Assembly (NCBI RefSeq): GCF_913055835.1
Contig: NZ_CAJXKQ010000002.1
Coordinates: 62,001 to 126,000 of the forward strand
Length of the DNA: 64,000 nt
Reading direction: 5' to 3'
Source: an uncultured Marinobacter sp.
GTDB lineage: Bacteria > Pseudomonadota > Gammaproteobacteria > Pseudomonadales > Oleiphilaceae
Shown: positions 17,838-27,982 of the stretch, piece after piece
How the letters are laid out: every line of letters starts with the position of its first letter
Numbering within the stretch: position 1 is the stretch's first letter
Program-made: the position numbers and the translations under genes
Notes under the pieces: model-generated
Told to the model about the DNA's origin: nothing
The model's database searches: none
The model's input: only the letters and a program-made list of their open reading frames with translations

Positions 17838-18551
17838 ATGAGCAATCTCAGAACCCTGGTGTTCTTCGCGACGCCGCCCCACGATTGCAGCTACCTGCCA
17901 GACCGCGAGGCAACCACCATGTTTGTGGATCCGCGGGCCCATATCGATAAAAGGCTTTACAGTCAGCTCACCGCCCTTGGTTTCCGCCGCAGCGGATCGC
18001 ATTATTACCGCCCTCACTGCGAACAGTGCAATGCCTGTATCCCGGTCAGACTGAAGGTCGACGATTTCAGCCCGGACAGAAGTCAGCGGCGAGTACTCAA
18101 GAAGAACTCCGACCTGAAGTGCACCATGGTGCCGGCCACCTTCGCGGAAAGGTACTACCAGCTCTACGCCAACTACATTGAGCAGCGACACCAGGATGGC
18201 GATATGTACCCACCCACCCGGGAACAGTTCACGTCGTTCCTGGTAGAGGGTGCAACCGACTCCTGGTTCCTGGAGATCCACAAGGATGATCGACTCGTAG
18301 GACTGGCAGCCGTGGACCTGCTGGACGACGGGCTTTCGGCCATTTACACGGTGTTTGACCCTGACATGGAGGACAGGAGCCTGGGCACCTACGCGATCCT
18401 CTGGCAAATCGAAGAAGCCCGCCGCAGGGGTTTGCCCCATCTGTATCTCGGTTACTGGATCAAACAGTGCCGGAAGATGAACTACAAAACCCGGTTTCGC
18501 CCGATCGAGGCGCTTCGAGACGGCCACTGGCGTGAACTGGACCCAGGCTAA
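17838..18551 (+). CDS. bpt: Aspartate/glutamate leucyltransferase Bpt (Ate-like)
   Basis: Bpt transfers Leu to proteins with N-terminal Asp or Glu, a second entry into the leucine N-degron pathway. The 237-aa protein has the N-terminal FFATPPHDCSYLPDREATTMFVDP motif (split here as FFATPPHDCSYL and ATTMFVDP), the Cys cluster CEQCNACIPVRL, and YLGYWIKQCRKMNYKTRF in the C-terminal GNAT-like domain. These identify the bacterial Ate1/Bpt family. Its ATG follows the aat stop after zero bases, so the two transferases are co-translated. Confidence 0.95.
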   Translation: MSNLRTLVFFATPPHDCSYLPDREATTMFVDPRAHIDKRLYSQLTALGFRRSGSHYYRPHCEQCNACIPVRLKVDDFSPDRSQRRVLKKNSDLKCTMVPATFAERYYQLYANYIEQRHQDGDMYPPTREQFTSFLVEGATDSWFLEIHKDDRLVGLAAVDLLDDGLSAIYTVFDPDMEDRSLGTYAILWQIEEARRRGLPHLYLGYWIKQCRKMNYKTRFRPIEALRDGHWRELDPG

Positions 18552-18579
18552 CTTTGCCAAACGCCGATAAATCAGGCAG

Positions 18580-18591
18580 AATTGCGCAATT
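18580..18591. promoter_or_regulatory. 12-bp palindrome upstream of infA
   Basis: The perfect palindrome AATTGCGCAATT stands 41 bp before the infA start. The TTGCGC it contains can serve as a -35-like hexamer, with GCATAT (18606-18611) 18 bp downstream as a weak -10. It could be an operator, or chance in an AT-rich promoter region. Confidence 0.3.
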
Positions 18592-18631
18592 TAAAATTAC
18601 GAGAAGCATATCCAAGCGAGGTTTCTACTGA

Positions 18632-18850
18632 ATGCCGAAATCAGATGCCATTGAAATGGAAGGCGTTATCATCGACACCCTTCCAAACACCATGTTCCGC
18701 GTTGAGCTCAGCAACGGTCATGTTGTGACAGCTCACATCTCCGGCAAGATGCGCAAGAACTACATCCGCATCCTGACAGGTGACAAGGTCAAGGTTGAGC
18801 TGACTCCCTACGACCTGAGCAAGGGCCGCATCGTATACCGCGCCCGTTGA
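18632..18850 (+). CDS. infA: Translation initiation factor IF-1
   Basis: The 72-aa product is a complete IF-1, an OB-fold protein that binds the ribosomal A site during initiation. Recognised stretches are [40 protein letters not shown] and [15 protein letters not shown]. Length and sequence match gammaproteobacterial IF-1 closely. The gene has its own upstream AT-rich region and a strong terminator just downstream. It lies between bpt and clpA, as in Pseudomonas. Confidence 0.98.
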   Translation: MPKSDAIEMEGVIIDTLPNTMFRVELSNGHVVTAHISGKMRKNYIRILTGDKVKVELTPYDLSKGRIVYRAR

Positions 18851-18867
18851 TGCTCCCGTGACATCTG

Positions 18868-18890
18868 AAAGCCCCTTCGGGGGCTTTTTT
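18868..18890 (+). terminator. Rho-independent terminator of infA
   Basis: An 8-bp stem AAAGCCCC/GGGGCTTT with a TTCG tetraloop (18868-18875/18880-18887) is followed by a T-run. It is a textbook intrinsic terminator, 18 bp after the infA stop. Confidence 0.93.
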
Positions 18891-18901
18891 CGTTAGCACA
18901 T

Positions 18902-18937
18902 AAAAAAACCGCTGCCGGTCACCCGGACAGCGGTTTT
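18902..18937 (-). terminator. Rho-independent terminator of clpA
   Basis: On the minus strand the stem AAAACCGCTG/CAGCGGTTTT (18928-18937/18905-18914), with an inner CCGG/CCGG extension, ends in a run of seven T (the A-run at 18902-18908). It lies 16 bp after the clpA stop and back to back with the infA terminator. Confidence 0.9.
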
Positions 18938-18953
18938 CCCTTTCTCGAGAAGG

Positions 18954-21224
18954 TCAGACGGCCTCGGCAGGCTCGTCCTCGTACTCGAATACCAGCTCAT
19001 CATCACGAAGGTGAATGAAGACATCCCCGCCCTTCTCTGACAAACGCCCGAACAGAATCTGCTCGGCCAGTGGCCGCTTGATCTTGTCCTGGATCAGACG
19101 GGACATGGGACGGGCGCCCATGGTGATGTCATAGCCCTTCTCGGCGAGCCAGGCCTTGGCATCATCATCCACATGCAGAACCACACGCTTCTCGTCCAGC
19201 TGCGCCTGCAGTTCCGTGAGGAACTTGTCCACCACATGGGTAATGGTGTCCATCTGCAGGTCACCGAACTGGATGATACCGTCCAGACGGTTGCGGAACT
19301 CCGGCGTGAAAGTTTTGCTGATGATTTCCATGCCGTCGGTGCTGTGATCCTGCTCGCTGAAGCCAATGGACCGGCGGGCCATGCTTTCGGCGCCGGCGTT
19401 GGTGGTCATCACCAGAATCACGTGGCGGAAATCTGCCTTGCGGCCGTTGTTATCGGTCAGCGTGCCATGGTCCATGACCTGCAGCAGCAGGTTGAACACT
19501 TCCGGATGGGCTTTCTCGATCTCATCCAGCAGGAGCACACAGTGCGGATGCTTGTTGACAGATTCGGTCAGCAGGCCGCCCTGATCGTAGCCGACGTAGC
19601 CCGGAGGCGCACCAATCAGCCGTGACACTGTATGGCGCTCCATGTACTCGGACATGTCAAACCGCACCAGCTCGATGCCCAGAACCTTGGCCAACTGCTT
19701 GGTAACCTCGGTTTTACCGACACCGGTCGGCCCTGCGAACAGGAAGGCACCCTCCGGCTTCTCCGGCGCCTTCAGTCCGGCACGGGCCAGCTTGATGGCG
19801 GTGGACAGCGATTCGATTGCCGGATCCTGCCCAAAGACGGTCATCTTCAGATCCCGCTCCAGGTTCCGCAGCAGATCCTTGTCGCTGGTAGACACGTTCT
19901 TCGGCGGAATGCGTGCAATATTCGCAACCACATCCTCGATCTCGGTGACATCAACGGTCTTCTTGCGCTTGCCTTCAGGCTGCAGCCTCTGGCGGGCACC
20001 GGCCTCATCAATTACGTCGATGGCCTTGTCCGGCAGATGACGATCGGTGATGTAGCGATCCGACAACTCGGCGGCCACACGCAGCGCCTTGTCGGTGTAT
20101 TTCAGATCGTGGTGTTTCTCGAAGCTGGGCTTGAGGCCCTTGAGGATCTGATAGGTATCTTCAACGCTGGGCTCGTTTACATCAATTTTCTGGAAACGGC
20201 GCGCCAGGGCACTGTCTTTCTCGAAGATGCCCCGGAATTCCTGGAACGTGGTTGAACCAATGCACCGGATTTCCCCGGAGCTGAGCATGGGCTTGAGCAG
20301 GTTGGAGGCGTCCATCACACCACCGGAGGCAGAACCCGCTCCGATGATGGTGTGAATCTCGTCGATGAACAGAATCGCATGGTTTTCTTTCTTGAGCTCG
20401 GCAAGCAATCCTTTCAGACGCTTCTCGAAGTCGCCGCGATACTTGGTCCCGGCGAGCAGAGCCCCCAGGTCCAACGAGTAGACCACCGCATCGGAAATGA
20501 TGTCAGGAACCTGACCATCGACAATACGTTTGGCCAGGCCTTCTGCGATGGCGGTTTTGCCGACACCGGCCTCCCCGACCAGCAGCGGGTTGTTCTTGCG
20601 ACGACGAACCAGGATCTGGACGACCCGCTCGACTTCATGCTCACGCCCGATCAGCGGATCAATACGGCCCTGACGGGCCTGCTCATTCAGATTGGTGGCG
20701 TAGCTTTCCAGCGGCTTGGACTGTCCGCCTTCCTCGCCAGCTTCATCATGGGATGCTTGGTCGTGGCTCTCCTGATCTTCCGCACCCTGGACGCGGGAGA
20801 TACCGTGGGACACAAAGTTCACCACATCAATGCGGGCAATGCTCTGTTTTTTCAGTACATAGACCGCCTGGCTCTCCTGTTCGCTGAAAATGGCTACCAG
20901 CACGTTGGCACCGGTCACCTCTTTCTTGCCCGAGGACTGCACATGAAAAACCGCCCGCTGCAACACGCGCTGGAACCCCAGCGTGGGCTGGGTCTCCCGC
21001 TCACTGTCACTGCTGGGAATCAATGGTGTGGTTGAATCCACGAATTCGACCAGCTCTTCCTGAAGCCGCTTGAGGTCTGCGCCGCAAGCTTTCAGAACGC
21101 CCACTGCCGATTCATTATCCAGTAGGGCCAGCAACAGATGCTCCACAGTCATGAACTCATGACGCTTATCCCGGGCATTCTTGAAGGCCGTATTCAGCGT
21201 AATTTCTAGATCTTTGCTCAGCAT
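18954..21224 (-). CDS. clpA: ATP-dependent Clp protease ATP-binding subunit ClpA
   Basis: ClpA is the hexameric AAA+ unfoldase that feeds substrates to ClpP, including ClpS-delivered N-degron proteins. The 756-aa product has the N-domain ([17 protein letters not shown], about residues 25-41), AAA module 1 with [15 protein letters not shown], and AAA module 2 with [17 protein letters not shown] and [20 protein letters not shown]. It lacks the middle coiled coil of ClpB. The start ATG 21224 ([11 protein letters not shown]) is chosen by family comparison; the frame is open for four more codons. clpS lies just upstream on the same strand. Confidence 0.96.
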   Translation of the reverse strand: MLSKDLEITLNTAFKNARDKRHEFMTVEHLLLALLDNESAVGVLKACGADLKRLQEELVEFVDSTTPLIPSSDSERETQPTLGFQRVLQRAVFHVQSSGKKEVTGANVLVAIFSEQESQAVYVLKKQSIARIDVVNFVSHGISRVQGAEDQESHDQASHDEAGEEGGQSKPLESYATNLNEQARQGRIDPLIGREHEVERVVQILVRRRKNNPLLVGEAGVGKTAIAEGLAKRIVDGQVPDIISDAVVYSLDLGALLAGTKYRGDFEKRLKGLLAELKKENHAILFIDEIHTIIGAGSASGGVMDASNLLKPMLSSGEIRCIGSTTFQEFRGIFEKDSALARRFQKIDVNEPSVEDTYQILKGLKPSFEKHHDLKYTDKALRVAAELSDRYITDRHLPDKAIDVIDEAGARQRLQPEGKRKKTVDVTEIEDVVANIARIPPKNVSTSDKDLLRNLERDLKMTVFGQDPAIESLSTAIKLARAGLKAPEKPEGAFLFAGPTGVGKTEVTKQLAKVLGIELVRFDMSEYMERHTVSRLIGAPPGYVGYDQGGLLTESVNKHPHCVLLLDEIEKAHPEVFNLLLQVMDHGTLTDNNGRKADFRHVILVMTTNAGAESMARRSIGFSEQDHSTDGMEIISKTFTPEFRNRLDGIIQFGDLQMDTITHVVDKFLTELQAQLDEKRVVLHVDDDAKAWLAEKGYDITMGARPMSRLIQDKIKRPLAEQILFGRLSEKGGDVFIHLRDDELVFEYEDEPAEAV

Positions 21225-21242
21225 GGGCCACCCCAACGTCTT

Positions 21243-21605
21243 TCAGTCCGCACGTTCAATCTCGCAAAGGAGCGGATGTTCGCATTCCGAGGAATACTGG
21301 TTCACCTGTGCCGCCTTTGTTTCCGCGATGTCCCGGGTATATACCCCGCATACAGCTTTTCCCTGCGTATGGACGAGCAGCATCACCTGCGTCGCCTTTT
21401 CCTCGTTCATTCCGAAGAACTTCATCAACACATCCACGACAAAATCCATGGGCGTGTAATCGTCATTCAGAAGCACCACCCTGTATCGCGCCGGACGCTT
21501 GAGAGCAGGCTTCTCGGGAGCAACGCTGAGGTCATCCTGTCGCCCCGGTTGTTCGTCCTCCCCCTGATTGAATATTAGTAGAGAATTTTCGATAGTCCGC
21601 ATCAT
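21243..21605 (-). CDS. clpS: ATP-dependent Clp protease adaptor ClpS
   Basis: ClpS binds N-terminal Leu, Phe, Tyr and Trp of N-degron proteins and hands them to ClpA. The 120-aa product has the ClpS core from [21 protein letters not shown] through [24 protein letters not shown]. It carries the conserved NDDYTPM binding loop and His in the HTQG helix. The N-terminal 35 residues are a flexible extension. Two consecutive ATGs (21605 and 21602) are possible starts after TAAGGA. It lies 18 bp before clpA, and with Aat and Bpt it forms a compact N-degron module. Confidence 0.95.
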   Translation of the reverse strand: MMRTIENSLLIFNQGEDEQPGRQDDLSVAPEKPALKRPARYRVVLLNDDYTPMDFVVDVLMKFFGMNEEKATQVMLLVHTQGKAVCGVYTRDIAETKAAQVNQYSSECEHPLLCEIERAD

Positions 21606-21908
21606 TCCTTACCGGTTTATCGGTGCTCCTGTTAAATGTGGATGTCCGCCCCCGGGTTTTCAAGCGGGGCATGAGATATTTATCAATACGGACATGATAC
21701 CGTTTCCAGACTGCGTTCAACCACACATTCCCGGCACACAAACTATTGACTCGCCGTCACGATTGGCCGAAAGTTAAGTTGCATTGTAAAATAATGTAAA
21801 TCCATGCAAGGATTGTGTAACAGGATTCGGACCGACCGTGCGACGGCACCGATAGGCAAACAAAGAATCAACAAGAATAGAGACAGCAAAAGAACAGGGG
21901 AGTTCATC
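21606..21908. other. Divergent clpS/cspD intergenic region (about 300 bp)
   Basis: This stretch holds no convincing gene. It contains the clpS leader on the left and an AT-rich cspD promoter region on the right. The transcribed leader of cspD would be about 110 nt, long enough for a structured cold-shock-type 5' UTR, but I could not establish a defined fold by eye. Short open frames here do not look like real proteins. Confidence 0.5.
21763..21792 (+). promoter_or_regulatory. Candidate cspD promoter
   Basis: TTGGCC (21763-21768) and TAAAAT (21787-21792) are separated by 18 bp, in an AT-rich stretch 117 bp before the cspD start. Other AT-rich hexamers nearby could also act as -10 boxes. Confidence 0.4.
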
Positions 21909-22220
21909 ATGCCAAGAGGCAAGGTCAAGTGGTTCAACAATGCCAAAGGGTACGGATTCATCATCGAGGATGGCTGCAGTGACGACCTGTTTGCGCACTT
22001 CTCTTCGGTGCAAATGGACGGCTATAAGACCCTGAAAGCCGGCCAGGCCGTAACCTTCGACAAAAAGCCCAGCGACAAGGGCATTCACGCAGTCAATATC
22101 GTCCCTGACGAATTGCCCGCCAGCAAAGCGCAAGCTGGCACCGGGAGCGAATCTTCCGGAAAGTCGGGGCAGCAGGAGTCTGGCCGGGACGGCTATCCGC
22201 CCCGCGCAGTAAACGCCTGA
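21909..22220 (+). CDS. cspD: Cold-shock domain protein CspD
   Basis: The 103-aa protein has one cold-shock domain (residues 1-66) with GKVKWFNNAKGYGFI (RNP1) and DLFAHF (RNP2). The MDGYKTLKAGQ segment matches Pseudomonas CspD rather than CspA. A Ser/Gly/Gln-rich tail of about 35 residues follows, longer than in short Csp proteins. CspD-type proteins bind single-stranded nucleic acid and can inhibit replication in stationary phase. The ATG at 21909 follows AGGGGAG. The divergent neighbour clpS is conserved in gammaproteobacteria. Confidence 0.9.
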   Translation: MPRGKVKWFNNAKGYGFIIEDGCSDDLFAHFSSVQMDGYKTLKAGQAVTFDKKPSDKGIHAVNIVPDELPASKAQAGTGSESSGKSGQQESGRDGYPPRAVNA

Positions 22221-22393
22221 ACGATTGTGACAATCAAGCAACCACACCCACCGGTGGCGTGCTGGTGGGCCCAATTTCTCGTGCCGTTTAAAACCACTTC
22301 CTTCTGACCGACACCGGCATTACTTTGCCACTGCCTCTCTTTGCAGTACCCTGCCCCAACCAACACCTCCGAATTTCGGGAACCCGGCAGCGC

Positions 22394-23026
22394 ATGGCAG
22401 AACTCGTGCTTTTCAACAAACCCTTCCAGGTTTTGAGCCAGTTTACTGACGATGGCGTCTCCGGTGGCAACTCACCGAGAGCAACCCTGGCGGACTATCT
22501 GCGGATCCCTGGTATCTACCCGGCCGGTCGTCTCGACTATGATTCCGAGGGCCTGCTTCTTCTTACCTCCGAAGGCTCACTGCAACACCGGATTGCTTCC
22601 CCCTCGCTGAAGATGCCGAAAACCTACTGGGTGCAGGTGGAAGGCGACATTACGGAAGACGCGTTAAAACACCTGGCGACCGGAGTTCAGCTGAAAGATG
22701 GCCTGACCCGGCCGGCGAAAGCCGCCAGAATGGCCGCTCCTGCCGTCTGGCCCAGGGTGCCGCCGGTTCGCCATCGAGAAACAGTTCCCACCAGCTGGAT
22801 TGAGCTGACCATCACCGAAGGCAAGAACCGGCAGGTGCGACGAATGACCGCCGCCGTAGGCTTTCCAACACTCAGGCTGATCCGATACCGGATTGGAGAC
22901 TGGACGCTGGAGGGCCTGGATTCGGGAGCCCACCGGGCCATTACCGTTAATCTTCCAGCCTCGGCAAAATCAACCCGTCGCCCCAAAGCCGGCGGCGCCC
23001 GACCCGGGAGACACCGGAAATCATGA
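22394..23026 (+). CDS. rluE: 23S rRNA pseudouridine synthase, RluE type
   Basis: RluE makes pseudouridine 2457 in 23S rRNA in E. coli. The 210-aa product lacks an S4 domain at its N-terminus. It has the RsuA/RluB/E/F catalytic motif YPAGRLDYDSEGLLLLT with the catalytic Asp, and the C-terminal ITEGKNRQVRRMTAAVGFPTLRL. The Lys/Arg-rich tail is basic. The ATG at 22394 is chosen because the 23 upstream codons show no similarity. The order rluE-nudJ-mnmA-hflD-purB is the same as in E. coli, which supports the RluE call over other RsuA-family enzymes. Confidence 0.88.
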   Translation: MAELVLFNKPFQVLSQFTDDGVSGGNSPRATLADYLRIPGIYPAGRLDYDSEGLLLLTSEGSLQHRIASPSLKMPKTYWVQVEGDITEDALKHLATGVQLKDGLTRPAKAARMAAPAVWPRVPPVRHRETVPTSWIELTITEGKNRQVRRMTAAVGFPTLRLIRYRIGDWTLEGLDSGAHRAITVNLPASAKSTRRPKAGGARPGRHRKS

Positions 23027-23487
23027 CCTGGACACCCCACGCCACCGTGGCCGTCATCGTAGAAAACGGCGCCGGCCGCTATCTCATGGTTGAAGAAGTC
23101 AGCGGCGGCAAAGTTGTTTTCAACCAGCCCGCAGGCCACGTGGAGGAAGACGAAGCCATTCTGGATGCCGTTCGCAGGGAAGCCCTGGAAGAGACGGGCT
23201 GGGACATCGAGCCGCTGCACTTTCTTGGCATCTACACCTACAAAGCCCCGGCCAACGGAGTTACCTACTATCGCTTCTGTTATGCAGCCCGGGCTCGCAC
23301 CCGCCTTACCGATCAGCTGGACGATGGCATCATTGCCGCCCACTGGCTGACCCTGGATGAAATTCGCGGGTTGGGCGATAAATTGCGCAGCCCGCTTGTG
23401 CTCCGATGCATAGAAGATTACCGAAACGGCCGGCATTACCCGCTGGACGTGGTGGTGGATGCGCAGACGGCGCCTCGGGAAAGATGA
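23023..23487 (+). CDS. nudJ: NUDIX hydrolase, NudJ-like phosphatase
   Basis: The 154-aa protein carries a NUDIX box (GHVEEDEAILDAVRREALEE plus TGW, residues about 38-60), the Mg2+-binding signature of nucleoside diphosphate-linked hydrolases. E. coli NudJ (YmfB) hydrolyses nucleoside tri- and diphosphates and HMP-pyrophosphate. The call rests on the motif plus its place between rluE and mnmA. Its ATG overlaps the rluE stop as ATGA. Confidence 0.87.
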   Translation: MTWTPHATVAVIVENGAGRYLMVEEVSGGKVVFNQPAGHVEEDEAILDAVRREALEETGWDIEPLHFLGIYTYKAPANGVTYYRFCYAARARTRLTDQLDDGIIAAHWLTLDEIRGLGDKLRSPLVLRCIEDYRNGRHYPLDVVVDAQTAPRER

Positions 23488-23523
23488 TAAACTTTCGGTT
23501 TTTTAGCCGGTAACGAAGCTGTC

Positions 23524-24711
23524 ATGACCAACGCACCCGAAGCCCAGTTTTCAAACAGCATAGCCAACACCCGCGTGATTGTCGGCATGTCCGGCGGCGT
23601 GGATTCTTCCGTGGCCGCGTGGCTGCTCAAGGACCAGGGCTACCAGGTTGAAGGCCTGTTCATGAAGAACTGGGATGAGGACGACGGCACCGAGTACTGC
23701 ACCGCCATGACGGATCTGGCCGACGCCCAGGCCGTGGCCGATGCCATCGGCATCAAGCTGCACACCGCCAGCTTCGCGGCCGAATACTGGGACCGGGTCT
23801 TTGAACACTTCCTGTCCGAGTACCAGGCCGGGCGTACCCCCAATCCAGACATCCTGTGCAACAAGGAAGTAAAATTCCGGGCGTTTCTGGATTATGCCAT
23901 CACCCTTGGTGCTGACTACATTGCCACCGGCCACTATGCCCGCCAGCGTCCCATAGCCGACGCTCCCGGCAAGGCTCAGCTCCTCAAGGGCCTTGATGCC
24001 AACAAGGATCAGAGCTATTTCCTGCATGCCGTCTCCGGCGACCGCATTGCGCGGACGCTGTTCCCTGTGGGCGAGCTGGAAAAACCGGAAGTCCGCCGTA
24101 TTGCCGAGCAGCAGGGTTTCGTCACCCATGACAAAAAAGACTCCACCGGCATCTGTTTTATTGGCGAGCGCAAGTTCAAGGATTTCCTGAAGCAGTATCT
24201 TCCAGCCCAGCCCGGTGATATTGAAACACCGGATGGCCAGAAAATTGGCCGGCACCAGGGCCTGATGTATCACACCATTGGTCAGAGACAGGGCCTGGGC
24301 ATTGGTGGTCTCAGCGAATTCGGAGACGACCCCTGGTATGTAGCGGAGAAAGATCTCAGCCGCAATGTTCTTATCGCGGTGCAGGGCAAGCACCATCCCC
24401 TGCTCTTTTCCCGGGGCCTGGTATCCGGGCCGATTGACTGGGTGGCCGGAGCACCCCCTGCCGTTAGCTTCCGGTGCAAGGCTAAAACCCGTTACCGGCA
24501 GCCGGACCAGGATTGCCATGTTGTCGTGATCGAGGGCGGTGTCCGGGTAGATTTTGACGACGCCCAGCGCGCCGTCACCCCCGGGCAATCTGTCGTTTTC
24601 TACGATGGCGATGTGTGCCTCGGCGGGGGAGTCATTGAGCAGACCTGGCGCGACGGCGAACCCTTGCCCGCCCGCCTGACAGGAACCCGGCCCCAGGAAG
24701 AAACTGCATGA
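23524..24711 (+). CDS. mnmA: tRNA 2-thiouridine(34) synthase MnmA
   Basis: MnmA thiolates U34 of tRNA Lys, Glu and Gln using sulfur relayed through TusA-E. The 395-aa product has the PP-loop [19 protein letters not shown], the [11 protein letters not shown] segment, catalytic Cys in [12 protein letters not shown] and second Cys in [13 protein letters not shown], and ATGHYAR. The C-terminal half has the expected beta-barrel domains. It is coupled to hflD by ATGA. A TusA-like sulfur carrier is encoded at 41937-42173 in this window. Confidence 0.96.
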   Translation: MTNAPEAQFSNSIANTRVIVGMSGGVDSSVAAWLLKDQGYQVEGLFMKNWDEDDGTEYCTAMTDLADAQAVADAIGIKLHTASFAAEYWDRVFEHFLSEYQAGRTPNPDILCNKEVKFRAFLDYAITLGADYIATGHYARQRPIADAPGKAQLLKGLDANKDQSYFLHAVSGDRIARTLFPVGELEKPEVRRIAEQQGFVTHDKKDSTGICFIGERKFKDFLKQYLPAQPGDIETPDGQKIGRHQGLMYHTIGQRQGLGIGGLSEFGDDPWYVAEKDLSRNVLIAVQGKHHPLLFSRGLVSGPIDWVAGAPPAVSFRCKAKTRYRQPDQDCHVVVIEGGVRVDFDDAQRAVTPGQSVVFYDGDVCLGGGVIEQTWRDGEPLPARLTGTRPQEETA

Positions 24712-25352
24712 GTCGCTCTCTCAAGGATCAAACCCTGGCCCTGGCCGGGGTTTTCCAGGCCGCCAATCTGGTCCAGCAGATTGCCCACAACGGTCAGTGC
24801 AACGAAGCCAGCCTGGAAACGTCCATCCGCTCGCTGTTTGCCACCAATCCGGAGAACACCCTGGACGTGTACGGTGGCGAACTTCGCGACATCCGCGAAG
24901 GCCTTGTGACCCTGTCGTCGGTTCTTAGCCAGCAATCCCGGCAGCAGGACATTGAAGTATTGCGCTATGCCCTCAACTTGGTCCAGCTCGAATCCAAACT
25001 GAATCGCCGCTCTGACATGCTGGATGTTATTGGCAGCCGAATTGACCAGGCCAGACACACCGCTAGCCACTTCGGATATACCCACCCCAACCTGATCAGC
25101 AATCTGGCATCGGTCTATGCAGATACCATCAGCACCTTCCGGCTGCGTATCCAGGTCAGTGGCAACCCCTCCATTCTGCAGCGGGAGGAGAACGCTGCAA
25201 AAGTACGTGCCCTGCTGCTTGCGGGCATTCGTTCCGCCGTCCTCTGGCGTCAGACTGGCGGGCGTCGCTGGCAACTGATCTTTGCCCGGAAAAAAGTCAT
25301 CCGGCTTGCCGGCGAGTTGGCCGAGGAAGCCAATCGCTCCCTGTACCACTGA
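24708..25352 (+). CDS. hflD: High frequency lysogenization protein HflD
   Basis: The 214-aa protein matches HflD, a peripheral membrane protein first known for its effect on lambda lysogeny in E. coli. Recognised parts are [20 protein letters not shown], an all-helical middle, and the C-terminal [21 protein letters not shown] and [10 protein letters not shown]. Its cellular role in the host is not well understood. The position between mnmA and purB is conserved across gammaproteobacteria. Confidence 0.93.
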   Translation: MSRSLKDQTLALAGVFQAANLVQQIAHNGQCNEASLETSIRSLFATNPENTLDVYGGELRDIREGLVTLSSVLSQQSRQQDIEVLRYALNLVQLESKLNRRSDMLDVIGSRIDQARHTASHFGYTHPNLISNLASVYADTISTFRLRIQVSGNPSILQREENAAKVRALLLAGIRSAVLWRQTGGRRWQLIFARKKVIRLAGELAEEANRSLYH

Positions 25353-25357
25353 CGGCG

Positions 25358-25386
25358 CTGATTCAGTGCGCCCGGTGGTGTATGAT
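25358..25386 (+). promoter_or_regulatory. Candidate purB promoter
   Basis: CTGATT (25358-25363) and TATGAT (25381-25386) are separated by 17 bp, 55 bp before the purB start. The -10 is good and the -35 is weak. I did not find a convincing PurR-type operator. Confidence 0.35.
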
Positions 25387-25425
25387 ATGCACCCCTTATT
25401 TTCTTTTGATCCGAATCTTTGATGA

Positions 25426-26808
<1,383 letters not shown>

Positions 26809-26825
26809 AACCGGGAGTAGCACCC

Positions 26826-27977
26826 ATGGACATGCTTGGCGGACTGACACCCTCTGAATTTCTGCGGGACTACTGGCAGAAAAAGCCGCTGGTCATCCGT
26901 CAGGCATTTCCCGACTTCCAGTGCCCCGTCAGCGCCGATGAACTGGCTGGCCTCGCCTGCGAGGAAGGCGTGGAGTCCCGGATTGTCATCGAAAACGATG
27001 ATGGCAAGCCCTGGCAGCTCCATAACGGCCCCTTCTCGCCGGACCGGTTCAGCTCACTCCCGGAACAGGACTGGACGCTCCTGGTTCAGGGTCTGGACCA
27101 CTGGGTGCCCGATATTGCCGATCTACTGGAGCATTTCCGGTTCATTCCCAACTGGCGCCTGGATGACATCATGGCCAGCTTTGCCCCGAAAGGCGGCAGT
27201 GTTGGGCCCCATTACGACCAGTACGATGTATTCCTGCTCCAGGCCCAGGGTCACCGCCGGTGGACGTTTGGAGGCCACTGCGACCACACCTCGCCCCGGG
27301 TCGAAGGCACCCCGCTCCGCATTCTGAGCAGTTGGGATGGCGAAGAAACCGTTACCCTGGCACCCGGCGACATGCTGTACCTTCCCCCGGGTATTGGCCA
27401 CCACGGAGTTGCGGAAGATGACTGCATCACACTGTCGGTGGGTTTCCGGGCGCCGACCGTCGACGACATTCTTACCGGATTTACCGACTTCCTCTGCAGT
27501 CAGTCAGACGCAGGGGACCACCTGAATGATCCGGACCTGAAGGTCCAGAACAATCCCGGCACGATCCAGCCCGACGTGGTTGATCGCCTGGAGAGTGTGA
27601 TCCGGGAAAAGCTTGGCGATCGCCGGCAACTGGCGCTCTGGTTTGGCCAGTTCTCGACAGCGCCCAAGAGTATGGACATTGTTGTTCCCGCCGACGAGCC
27701 AGCGTCCAATGAGGACGTTGCCGAAGCGATTCACGCCGGCGAGCAGTTGCGTTGGAACGAAGGCTCCCGTTTCGCCTACTACGATTTCCCCAGTGAAACC
27801 GCACTGTTTGTTGATGGCGAGCAGTTTCTGCTCAAGGGCGACGCGCGACCACTCGCTCCGTTACTGTGCTCCGCGGCTCGGGTGGATATGACTGCCCTGG
27901 CCCGATTTGCTGAAGATGAAGCGTTGCTGGGGCTTCTGACCACGCTCTACAATCAGGGTTCGGTTTACTTCGACTAA
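26826..27977 (+). CDS. roxA: 50S ribosomal protein L16 arginine hydroxylase RoxA (YcfD)
   Basis: RoxA is a 2-oxoglutarate/Fe(II) JmjC oxygenase that hydroxylates an arginine of ribosomal protein L16. The 383-aa product starts with LTPSEFLRDYWQKKPLVIR, has the HxD iron motif in GPHYDQYDVFLLQAQGHRRW, and the second His in LPPGIGHHGVAEDD. A C-terminal winged-helix part (about residues 270-380) completes the family layout. It lies 17 bp after purB and is probably co-transcribed with it. Confidence 0.92.
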   Translation: MDMLGGLTPSEFLRDYWQKKPLVIRQAFPDFQCPVSADELAGLACEEGVESRIVIENDDGKPWQLHNGPFSPDRFSSLPEQDWTLLVQGLDHWVPDIADLLEHFRFIPNWRLDDIMASFAPKGGSVGPHYDQYDVFLLQAQGHRRWTFGGHCDHTSPRVEGTPLRILSSWDGEETVTLAPGDMLYLPPGIGHHGVAEDDCITLSVGFRAPTVDDILTGFTDFLCSQSDAGDHLNDPDLKVQNNPGTIQPDVVDRLESVIREKLGDRRQLALWFGQFSTAPKSMDIVVPADEPASNEDVAEAIHAGEQLRWNEGSRFAYYDFPSETALFVDGEQFLLKGDARPLAPLLCSAARVDMTALARFAEDEALLGLLTTLYNQGSVYFD

Positions 27978-27982
27978 GTCTT

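Noticed and set aside
23551..24588. A 345-codon minus-strand frame opposite mnmA
   Set aside because: Antisense shadow; mnmA is unambiguous on the other strand.
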